The notes under the pieces are model-generated. The model had not been told where the DNA came from and ran no database searches. It was given only the letters and a program-made list of their open reading frames with translations. The position numbers and the translations under genes are program-made. Below are positions 24,167-34,877 of a DNA stretch of 64,000 nt, piece after piece. Positions within the stretch are counted from its first letter, which is position 1, and each line of letters opens with the position of its first letter. Source of the stretch: Isoetes taiwanensis (taxonomy: Eukaryota; Streptophyta; Lycopodiopsida; Isoetales; Isoetaceae); assembly GCA_021234155.1 (NCBI GenBank), contig JAJEKV010000003.1, positions 13,325,819 through 13,389,818 on the forward strand, given 5' to 3'.

Positions 24167-26196
24167 GGGGGCAAGAGATCAAATTGCAATTTGGATCACG
24201 AGGAGTATTTCCGCACCCTGATTTGCAAAAATACAGTCAAGAACTATCGCAGATTGATTGTGGAAATTTATAACTCGGTAGGAGTTAGTGAATGCAAGAA
24301 CAGATGGCAACCTGTCAAAAAAGATTTGGAACAGAGGATATTCTATTGTGGAATTGTTTGATGTGGAAAAACACTAGAAATCATAACAGAGATGTTTTTT
24401 GAAACTTGATGGGCAATTTTCATTGATGAGAAGGTATACAAGTCATAGTATGATTGTGTAGAATGTAACCAGCCCTCCAAACACATCAGAAGATCATTCA
24501 AATTACATAAGATAACAGGAGTATTTTTTCAGTCAGCTCTTTGCAAATCCAACTGAAAAGTGCACAAGAACTTCAATAATTCTTCAGACCATGGTCAGTA
24601 TGTATCAATATCAAATTTGAGCGCGTCATTAAACTTAGGAGGAGCGAGAAATTAAAAAGAGCAGAGTTACATGGCCAATGGCTTTGATTCCCGCGATTCG
24701 AGCTTACTTCCCATTTTTAGGATTCGTAGCCAGTATTCTTGAGATTTAGCCGCGATAAGGTTTCCATATTTTCTCAAGTATTTGGCATATATCGTCAAGT
24801 ATTTGGCGTGTATCTCTTGTGGTCAATATTTTCGTGATTTAGCCGCGATACGATTTTTGTATTTTCTCAATTATTTGACATATATCGTCACATAATCCAT
24901 GGTTTCAAATGTTTAAAAGGCCAGAAATATTATAAGATCATTTAGGGTGCAAGGCTATATACCATGGGGAAAATTTTGTGTGCTTTAAGATTCTTGGGAA
25001 TCTTTGGATCATGAGCATGGGAATTGGTAAAAAAAAAAAGCCATATGGAAAATATCATAATGGAATGGAAAAAGGTATGAGAAATAAAGGCACTTGTGGC
25101 AAAAGATGGATAAATAGCATGATAACATGGGAGATCTTGAGATGTGGGTCTAATAGCCTATGTATGAGGAAAATAGAAGAAGGGGCTAGACAAAGGTTTA
25201 AAAGGTGAACACCATAGGGGCAAGGAATGAAATATGGATATGGAAAAGAAAAAATTGACTAGACAAAAGATGCAAGGATGGATAAAGGGAATATGGATGT
25301 GGAGATGGGAAAAAATGGCTAGGGCCTGGAACCATATACCATGGGGTCTTCCAAACATTAACTTCCAACCTTCAAACAAGTGTCTTACAAACTTCATAAC
25401 CCAGTCTTCTAAAACATATCTTTGACCCATCTTGAATGAAATACCATTCTCTCATCTAAGGGTGTTTAACTGATCAAGGACCCCGCATTCTTTTTATTTT
25501 TTCCCCTCAGCTGCTTTTTGAGGGATATATACAAATTCTTGACATAGTGAATTGACTTCCATCATTTGTATTAAACAGAAATCTGGGCCTGAGGTCGATC
25601 GAACAACTCATCCCCACCAAGAGAGACCACCTTGGATTGGGTGGGATCTCTCATAAAACCTCCTCCACAGGGGGAAAACCCGCCTAAGGATTCATTCTCC
25701 CATCCAAGACTCAATGCATAGAGTTAAGAGTTATTTCCTCTAAATCCAGATCTTATTCATCATCAGCATCATCTTCGTCCTGCATCAGAGACATCTTTAC
25801 TTGTATGCTGCCATCCATCCAGACCTCCTCAATATTTGATGAACTGGCCAGCAAACGGGAAGGTGGGATTTGAACCCACGATAACCACAGGGTACGCATT
25901 CTTAGCAAGAATGTGATACCGTATATCCTATTGAACCCGAGATTTAAATCAGCACTCCGCTTCTCATCTTGTCCTTTGCTCGATCTATTTGCTTAGATAC
26001 ACGACATGATTGATGACTTGGAAATGCCTTTGTTCGAGTGTACTCCGAAGGAGAATTTGGTAGGGTGACCAGATACCGTATGTATATCTTATTGAACCCG
26101 ATCTGCATGAATTGCTAGATGGGATGGGATGGTCTAAACCTGCGCCGCGTACATGCCTTCCTTCGTTCTTTGTGGTCTCAACCACGTTTCCCTTAT
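24167..26196 (+). repeat. 3-kb tandem unit, copy 1, right segment
   Basis: It continues the unit after the LINE. It matches copies 2 and 3 through an internal ~108-bp duplication (24716-24890), an A/G-rich stretch (25020-25330), a minus-strand acidic ORF end (25754-25870), a tRNA-Ser-like half (25856-25913) and the phrase CAACCACGTTTCC near 26175. It stops about 480 bp earlier than the other copies and is followed at once by the tail of the unrecognised protein family. Confidence 0.8.
25856..25913 (-). pseudogene. 3' half of a tRNA-Ser(GCU)-like gene, copy 1
   Basis: Read on the minus strand, CATTC-TTGCTAA-GAATG is a 5-bp anticodon stem with a 7-base loop and anticodon GCT. A long variable region follows (CGTACCCTGTGGTTATC). 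GTGGG-TTCAAAT-CCCAC is then a perfect T arm, followed by an acceptor strand ending in a discriminator G. The 5' half (acceptor strand and D arm) is missing, so it cannot be a working tRNA. Confidence 0.45.
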
Positions 26197-27414
26197 CAGT
26201 TGGTACAACCCAAGTAAAGAAATTTTTAGAAGACCACCCAGACTATCGGTGATCACATCACTGTTATAATAACTTTTTGTATTACGATAATATATCGGGT
26301 ATTAATAAGATATAAGATCTTTTGTCTTGCATTACAAATACTCTTTTGGGGTTAGAACCTCCAGATCACTTAAGGTGATCAGTCTATACAAGAAACTTTC
26401 AAAAGAATAGCCCTACACAACAAGTATTCGTAGCTTTCCCATTTCTGGTAAAAGGGAGCAATACTCAAGTCACGATGGTTGGAAGAAATGGATTAACTTT
26501 TAAAGGTTTGTTTTTCCTAATTGGCAGAGAAAAATTATTAGAAAAGTATGGTGAAATCCTCGATTAAGTAAGAATTGTAGCCTAGGAGATATTTGAGCTC
26601 AAACTTGGGTCAAAATTGGTCAATGGCAGTCAAGGTGCAAGGAAAATGGTTTTTCAGTTGCCAAAGGTCTTTTTGAGAAATCCCCAAGCAAATAGGTGTA
26701 AAAAGTAGTCGTAATATGGGGCAAGAGATCAAATTGCAATTTGGATCACGAGGAGTATTTCCGTACCCTGATTTGCAAAAATACAGTCAAGAACTGTCGC
26801 AGACTGATTGTGGAAATTTATAACTCGGGTTTGCATTGGTTTTTTATTTTGAAAAGTTTTAAACACATAGGAGCTAGTGGATGCAAGAACAGATGGCAAC
26901 CTGTCAAAAAATATTTGGAACAGAGGATATTCTATTATGGAATTGTTTGAAGTGGAAAAACACTTGAAATCATAACAGAGATGTTTTTTGAAGATTGATG
27001 GGCAATTTTCATTGATGAGAAGGTATACAATTCATAATATGATTGTGTAGAATGTAACCAACCCTCCAAACACATCAGAACATCATTCAAATTACATAAG
27101 ATAAGATAGGGAATGTTTTTTCAGTCAGCTCTTTGCAAATCCAACTGAAAAGTGCACAAGAACTTCAATAATTCTTCAGATCATGGTCAGTATGTATCAA
27201 TATCAAATTTGAGCGCGTCTGGACTGTCAAAATTGTCTGTGGTCTTGTCCCTGGTATATATTTTCAAACTAGGTAGCTTCGGCATCTTAGAGCTTGATTT
27301 TAAGGTCATTAAACTTAGGAGGAGCGAGAAACTAAAAAGAGCAGAGTTACATGGCCAATGGCTTTGATTCCGGCGCGATTCGAGCTTACTTCCCATTTTT
27401 AGGGTTCGTAGCCA

Positions 27415-27582
27415 GTATTTTCGAGATTTAGCCGCGATAAGGTTTCCATATTTTCTCAAGGATTTGGCATATATCGTCAAGTATTTGGCGTGTGTCGCTT
27501 GTGGCCAATATTTTCATGATTTAGCCGCGATACGATTTTTGTATTTTCTCAAGTATTTGGCGTATCTCGTCACATAATCCAT
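27415..27582 (+). repeat. Internal near-duplicate within the tandem unit
   Basis: Two adjacent stretches share ATTTAGCCGCGATA, ATTTTCTCAAG and ATTTGGC separated by the same distances, giving a unit of about 108 bp. The same pair is present in copy 1 (24716-24890) and copy 3 (30475-30650), so the duplication is older than the 3-kb amplification. Confidence 0.6.
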
Positions 27583-28502
27583 GGGTGCAAGGCTATATAC
27601 CATGGGAAAAACTTTATGTGCTTTAAGATTCTTGGGAATCTTTGGATCATAAGCATGGGAATTGGCAAAGGAAGAGAGGGTAAAAAAAAAAGCCATATGG
27701 AAAATATGATAATGGAATGGAAAAAGGTATGAGAAATAAAGGCACTTGTGGCAAAAGATGGATAAATAGCATGATAACATGGGAGATCTTGAGGTGTGGA
27801 TATAATAACCTATGTATGGGGAAAATAGAGGAAGGGGCTAGACAAAGATTTAAAAGGTGAACACCATAGGGGCAAGGAATGAAATGTGGATATGGAAAAG
27901 AAAAAATTGACTAGACAAAAGATGCAAGGATGGATAAAGGGAATATGGATGTGGAGATGGGGAAAAATGGCTAGGGCATGGAACCATATACCATGGGGTC
28001 TTCCAAACATTAACTTCCAATCTTCAAACAAGTGTCTTATTCATAACCCGGTCTTCTAAAACATATCTTTGACCCATCTTGAATGAAATACCATTCTCTC
28101 GTCTAAGGGTATTTAACTGATCAAGGACCCCGCATTCTTTTTATTTTTTTCCCTCAGTTGCTTTTTGAGGGATATATACAAATTCTTGACATAGTGAATT
28201 GACTTCCATCATTTGTATTAAACAGAAATCTGGGCCTGAGGTCGATCGAACAACTCATCCCCACCAAGAGAGACCACCTTGGATTGGGTGGGATCTCTCA
28301 TAAAACCTTCTCCACAGGGGGAAAACCCGCCTAAGGATTCATTCTCCCATCCGAGACTCGATGCATAGAGTTAAGAGTTATTTCCTCTAAACCCAGATCT
28401 TATTCATCATCAGCATCATCTTCGTCCTGCATCAGAGACATCTTTACTTGTATGCTGCCATCCATCCAGGCCTCCTCAATATTTGGTGAACTAGCCAGCA
28501 AA

Positions 28503-28561
28503 CGGGAAGGGTGGGATTTGAACCCATGATAACCACAGGGTACGCATTCTTAGCAGGAATG
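28503..28561 (-). pseudogene. 3' half of a tRNA-Ser(GCU)-like gene, copy 2
   Basis: Same structure as in copy 1. The anticodon stem-loop is CATTC-CTGCTAA-GAATG and the T loop is TTCAAAT. The acceptor strand CCTTCCC is followed by G. One T-stem base differs from copy 1 (ATGGG for GTGGG). Confidence 0.45.
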
Positions 28562-29306
28562 TGATACCGTATGTATATCCTATTGAACCCGAGATTCAAG
28601 TCAGCACTCCGCTTCTCGGCTTGTCTTTTGCTCGATCTATTTGCTTAGATACACAACATGATTGATGACTTGGAAATGTCTTTGTTCGAGTGTACTCCGA
28701 AGGAGAAGCTGGTAGGGTGGCCAGATATTGTATGTATATCTTATTGGACCCGATCTGCATGAATTGCTAGATGGGATGGGATGGTCTAAAACTGTGCCGC
28801 ATACATGTCTTCCTTCGTTCTTTGTGATCTCAACCACGTTTCCAATCTATATTCATACTCCAATAAATTGGTCCAGTATCGAAAGTTATGAGAAAGTGTA
28901 TATGATAACATTTTCAATTCGTGAATCTATCACGGTTGTTATGCCTTGCATGCCGGATCCCTCACCACCTCATCTTTTTTCTAAAAGCGTGTAATCTCTA
29001 TGTTGTACAGGGCTGAGCATCATTCGTGAAAGAAGTCCTATAGGAGTCGAGTCGGTCTCCTAGTCTTGGGTGTAAGCATCTCGGGTTGCTTTCTATCGTC
29101 AGTGACTTACTTGATTAAATCATTCTCTATCTATTCTTATTCTCTTTTGTTCGCGCATCAATTTCATTTTTTTTGCCATCAATATGGATTGCAATTGTTC
29201 AATTCAATTCTGTTCTATTTTGTAAAAGATTGAAGCAACTGAATATGACAAACATGTCAAAGCCTCTATTCCAAGCAATTAACAAGAGCAAAACATAAAC
29301 AAATGT

Positions 29307-32300
29307 CGGTGACCACCCAGACTATCGGTGATCACATCACTGTTATAATAACTTTTTGTATTACGACAATATATCGGATATTAATAAAATATAAGATCTT
29401 TTGTCTTGCAGTACAAATACTCTTTTGGGGTTAGAACCTCCGGATCACTTAAGGTGATCAGTCTATACAAGAAACTTTCAAAAGAATAGCCCTAAACAAC
29501 AAGTATTCGTACCTTTCCCATTTCTGGTAAAAGGGAGCAATACTCAAGTCAAGATGGTTGGAAGAAATGGATTAAGTTTTAAAGGTTTGTTTTTCCTAAT
29601 TGGCAGAGAAAAATTATTAAAAAAGTATGGTGAAATCCTCGACTAAGTCAGAGTTGTAGCCTAGGAGATATTTGAGCTCAAACTTGGGTCAAAATTGGTC
29701 AATGGCAGTCAATGTGCAAGGAAAATGGTTTTTCAGTTGCAAACAGTCTTTTTGAGAAATTCCCAAGCAAATAGGTGTAAAAAGTAGTCGTAATATGGGG
29801 CAAGAGATCAAATTGCAATTTGGATCACGAGGAGTATTTCCGTACCCTGATTTGCAAAAATACAGTCAAGAACTGTCGCAGACTGATTGTGGAAATTTAT
29901 AACTCGGGTTTGCATTGGTTTTTTTTTGAAAAGTGTTAAACACATAGGAGCTAGTGGATGCAAGAACAGATGGCAACCTGTCAAAAAAGATTTGACACAG
30001 AGGATATTCTATTGTGGAATTGTTTGAAGTGGAAAAACACTAGAAATAATAACAGAGATGTTTTTTGAAACTTGATGGGCAATTTTCATTGATGAGAAGG
30101 TATACAAGTCATAATATGATTGTGTAGAATGTAACCAGCCCTCCAAACACATCAGAAGATCATTCAAATTACATAAGATAACATAAGGAGTGTTTTTTCA
30201 GTCAGCTTTGCAAATCCAACTGAAAAGTGCACAAGAACTTCAATAATTCTTCAGATCATGGTCAGTATGTATCAATATCAAATTTGAGCGCGTCTGGACT
30301 GTCAAAATTGTCTGTGGTCTTGTTCCTGGTATATATTTTCAAACTAGTAGCTTCGGCATCTTAGAGCTTGATTTTAAGGTCATTAAACTTAGGAGGAGCG
30401 AGAAATTAAAAAGAGCAAAGTTACATGGCCAATGGCTTTGATTCCGGCGCGATTCGAGCTTACTTCCCATTTTTAGGGTTCGTAGCCATTATTTTCGAGA
30501 TTTAGCCGCGATAAGGTTTCCATATTTTCTCAAGTATTTGGCATATATCGTCAAGTATTTGGCGTGTATCGCTCCTGGCCAATATTTTCGTGATTTAGCC
30601 GCGATACGATTTTTGTATTTTCTCAAGTATTTGGCATATATCGTCACATAATCCATGGTTTCAAATGTTTAAAAAGCCAGAAAAATTGTAAGATCATTTT
30701 ACCATGGGGAAAACTTTGTGTGCTTTAAGATTCTTGGAATCTTTGGATCACGAGCATGGGAATTGGCAAAGGAAGAGAGGGTAAAAAAAAGCCATATGGA
30801 AAATATGATAATGGAATGGAAAAAGGTATGAGAAATAAATACACTTGTGGCAAAAGATGGATAAATAGCATGATAACATGGGAGATCTTGAGGTGTGGGT
30901 CTAATAGCCTATGTATGGGGAAAATAGAGGAAGGGGCTAGACAAAGGTTTAAAAGATGAACACCATAGGGGCAAGGAATGAAATGTGGATATGGAAAAGA
31001 AAAAATTGACTAGACAAAAGATGCAAGGATGGATAAAGGGAATATGGATGTGGAGATGGGGAAAAATGGCTAGGGCCTGGAACCATATACCATGGGGTCT
31101 TCCAAACATTAACTTCCATCCAAACAAGTGTCTTACAAACTTCATAACCCAGTCTTCTAAAACATATCTTTGACCCATCTTGAATGAAATACCATTCTCT
31201 CGTCTAAGGGTGTTTAACTGATCAAGGACCCCGCATTCTTTTTATTTTTTTCCCTCAGCTGCTTTTTGAGGGATATATACAAATTCTTGACAATGTGAAT
31301 TGACTTCCATCATTTGTATTAAACAAAAATCTGGGCCTGAGGTCGATCAAACAACTCATTCCCACCAAGAGAGACCACCTTGGATTGGGTGGGATCTCTC
31401 ATAAAACCTCCTCCACAGGGGAAAAGCCTAAGTATTCATCCTCTCATTCGAGACTCGATGCATAGAGTTAAGAGTTATTTCCTCTAAACCCAAATCTTAT
31501 TCATCATCAGCATCATCTTCGTCCTGCATCAGAGACATCTTTACTTGTATGCTGCCATCCATCCAGGCCTCCTCAATATTTGGTGAACTGGCCAGCAAAC
31601 GGGAAGGGTGGTATTTGAATCCACGATAACCACAGGGTAGGCATTCTTAGCAGGAATGTGATACCATATGTATATCCTATTGAACCCGAGATTCAAGTCA
31701 GCACTCCGCTTCTCAGCTTGTCCTTTGCTCGATCTATTTGCTTAGATACACGACATGATTGATGACTTGGAAATGTCTTTGTTCGAGTGTACTCCAAAGG
31801 AGAAGCTGGTAGGGTGGCCATATACAGTATGTATATCTTATTGAACCCGATCTGCATGAATTGCTAGATGGGATGGGATGGTCTAAACCTGCGCCGCATA
31901 CATGTCTTCCTTCGTTCTTTGTGGTCTCAACCACGTTTCCAATCCATATTCACACTCCAATAAATTGTTCCAGTATCGAAAGTTATGAGAAAGTGTATAT
32001 GATAACATTTTCAATTCGTGAATCTATCACGATTGTTATGCCTTGCATGCCGGATCCCTCACCACCTCATCTTTTTTCTGAAAGCGTGTAATCTCTATGT
32101 TGTACAGGGCTGAGCATCATTCGTGAAGGAAGTCCTACAGGAGTCGAGTCGGTCTCCTAGTCTTGGGTGTAAGCATCTCGGGTTGCTTTCTATCGTCAAT
32201 GACTTACTTGATTAAATCATTCTCTATCTATTCTTATTCTCTTCTGTTCGCGCATCAATTTCATTTCTTTTGCCATCAATATAGATTGCAATTGTTCAAT

Positions 32301-32402
32301 TCAATTCTATTCAATTTTGTAATAGATTGAAGCAACTGAATACGATAAACATGTCAAAGCCTCTATTCCGAGCAATTAACCATAGCAAAACATAAACAGA
32401 TG
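29307..32402 (+). repeat. 3-kb tandem unit, copy 3
   Basis: It begins at GACCACCCAGACTATCGGTG (29312), the final codons of the unrecognised protein family, and runs in parallel with copy 2 to GCAAAACATAAACAGATG near 32402. It differs from copy 2 by scattered substitutions and short indels. Confidence 0.85.
31600..31658 (-). pseudogene. 3' half of a tRNA-Ser(GCU)-like gene, copy 3
   Basis: The same half-tRNA as in copies 1 and 2, with an intact GCT anticodon arm and further substitutions in the T arm (ATTCAAAT). Confidence 0.4.
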
Positions 32403-33088
32403 TTCTATTCTGGAACAGAAAGAGACAAGCTAAACATACCACATAAGGTTCTCATAATCAGCTATTTTTGGAGATCCAAAGTGCTCTTTGAAATGAAGCT
32501 TTTATAAGACTACCATGCATGTTGTCATGAAAAATTACAAACCTATAGTGCTTTTGCAATTATAGTCTGCTTCAACCCATTAATAAAGCCTATAAACTCT
32601 GAACGCTTAAAGATGTAGTAATCATATTTGATGTGTTTCATTTTGAAGTCATAAGAGATGTCTGCAATCAAGAGCATGAAATTTTAAGGCTTCATAGGCT
32701 TCACCAATTTGGTGCAATCTCCTGTCTTAACAGTAATAGGCTTGCCGATAAACCGACACATGTATATTTTACTTCTACTTATTTACTTTTTTTGGGGGGA
32801 GGGGGGAGGGTGCTAATGATTTTTTGGCAGTGCTTGCGCTTTTGGCACTGGTGCTTACACATGATTTTGAATTTTCGGCCATAATATTCCTTCCCGCATT
32901 TTGTAGTAGATTATTCAATCCACTCCGCCTTCTATCAGCGCAAGATGATTTGCTGGTGCAGGGCCTCTCTTAAGCTTTGCTTCATGCTTTCCCATTTTAT
33001 TTTGATTGCTTTGTATTCTTCAAATTTCCATCAAACTGGCATGTGCCAAAATTTCTTTGTTATCAATTGCTAAATTGTATATATCAAA
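32403..33088. other. Unassigned spacer after the tandem array
   Basis: AT-rich DNA with a G-rich tract near 32790-32810. No coding exon or element end is recognised. TATATATCAAA at 33078-33088 is the left target-site copy of the next insertion. Confidence 0.5.
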
Positions 33089-34349
33089 GGTTTTTTTTTG
33101 TTTTTTTTTAGAGAAAGAAATTTTTTATATTCATCAGATTGGAAATATTATAACAAATAATGATCCCTCGTGGATCAAATAAAAATTCCACATGGATCAG
33201 ATGCCATAACTGAAGCTTTTGTACTTATAAGTCTCTCTCAACCTCTTCTTCTACCTAGCTTGTACTACAGGATCCAAATCAACATCTTCCAAACTAGGGA
33301 GAGTACTACAGAAGTCAAGTACCTATTTTCTAAAAGCTGCAGATATATCTTGAATCTCAAAATCCTCATGCAAGAATAGAGATGATGAGAAGAGAAACAG
33401 GAATAACATGAGAAATTTGCCACATTCCTCAAAGAAGCTGCCACTGCCTCTAAATTTTGATCAAAACTGCAAATTAGTCAGCCAGAATATGAAACCAAAG
33501 GAGATGCTGCATTGTTGGGATGTGAAACAATCAGCCTAAAGCCAGTTAGACAACATAAGCCCAGCCACTAGACTTCCCCTCAAAAGCCCGGTTTATGATA
33601 TGAAGGCGTCGTCTTGTCCACAATATATCCCTAGCTCGGCAATCACAATTGATTCCATTTCCTTTAACGAATCTGTAGAATGGATCAAACTACTCTGTTC
33701 TTTTCAAGAAAACAAATCTAGACCTTTCTACTTGCAAGAAAGAGCAAAAGGAAGAAAGGAAGTTCAAACTGCTGTTTAAATAACATGGAATGAAATAAGA
33801 CTGCAAGAAACCAAATAACTAGAAGCCTCTTTCCTCAAGAGCTATACATGATTTTGCTCCACCTTATGAACACATATATCCTTTCGGTGTGTTCCTATTA
33901 ATTGAAAATAAATGGTCTCTGCAACTTTTCAGGCCGACTCAATCTCAAAGATCCCAATTCACATGAGAAAGAGCCCATAAGACCTATTCCACTGGCTGAA
34001 AATCAAGAAGATTGGGATTGCAGAAAAATTACAGAAATCTGCCAAGACCCTCCATGCTTGCAAGGAATCATAATGCATTTGATGCATTAGAGCGAAAAGA
34101 TCCACGTTAGTGGATTTACCTATAAGCTTTTGAGAAAACCGCCCTGAATAAGACTTCAAGAAAAAGAAGCACCGGCAGCCTTGATTTGTGCAGATCCTCT
34201 AAACTGACAGTAAGGATCTCCAACTAACCCTATGGATTTCGAAATCTCTCAAGGAGACCATCAACAGTGCCAGATTGAGAGAAGAGGAGCGCGACCTCCC
34301 TTCTCTCACGCCGCCCTAGCTGCCACCTGCGCCAAGAACCATCCATTTT
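33089..34349 (-). mobile_element. Minus-strand retroposon with 11-bp target duplication
   Basis: TATATATCAAA flanks the segment at 33078-33088 and 34350-34360. The segment begins with a T-rich run (33091-33109), so read on the minus strand it ends in an interrupted poly(A). The adjacent phrase (AATATTTCCAATCTGATG, minus strand) resembles LINE 3' ends. No reverse transcriptase or endonuclease is visible in its 1.26 kb, so it is a short non-autonomous or internally deleted retroposon. Confidence 0.75.
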
Positions 34350-34360
34350 TATATATCAAA

Positions 34361-34870
34361 TCTTTCTGCATTGGCTACATTATCTAAAATGCTTCATTTC
34401 GGTACAATCTGTTCTCTGTCCAGTGGCTAGAGTTCAAGATTTACAAGTTTGCTATATTTTTTTTATAGATAATAATGTGTTCTATTTACATTTTCTGATA
34501 CTATTTGTTCTTGCAATCTTGATTTCAGAGATGCATATGGGTATTATGGCAGGATTTGGGAGAAACTTTACAAGTCGCATTTAATTAAAGTGGGTCAGAT
34601 CCTGACATTTGGGTCTCAGACTGAAAATGGAACTCATACAAAAAAAAAAAATTATTGAATTGAATGCATGTATATAATTACACATCATATACCAAGAACT
34701 GGGTCACTTATTTTCCTCATAAATATTACAAACCACGAGTTGAGAAAGTGTTCAAGCTTCTCAATTTTGTCTACCCTCATACAGTGCTATAGCGTGGAGG
34801 TTGCTCATGGCTTTGTCCATCTCCCTTTTGGCGATCTTGTGGGTCTTGTCCTTTGAAATGTGACAAGTTG
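34361..34870. other. Unassigned AT-rich spacer
   Basis: It carries short homopolymer runs (T near 34457, A near 34640). I see no gene, element end or RNA. Confidence 0.5.
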
Positions 34871-34877
34871 GATATGA

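Larger units (their letters stand above)
26197..29306 (+). repeat. 3-kb tandem unit, copy 2
   Basis: It opens with the tail of the unrecognised protein family (GTACAACCCAAGTAAAGAA; VKKFLEDHPDYR ending at 26252). It then passes through the same landmarks as copy 1 without the LINE insertions and extends further right than copy 1, to GCAAAACATAAACAAATGT near 29306. The distance from AACTTTTTG in this copy (26271) to the next (29350) is 3,079 bp. Confidence 0.85.

Noticed and set aside
25158-25430. Open frames on both strands repeated in each 3-kb unit
   Set aside because: Both strands are open over A/G-rich DNA, and the same region in copies 2 and 3 has indels that break frames. No protein-like conservation was seen.
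25856-25913. Functional tRNA gene
   Set aside because: Only the 3' half is present; the acceptor 5' strand and D arm are missing in all three copies.
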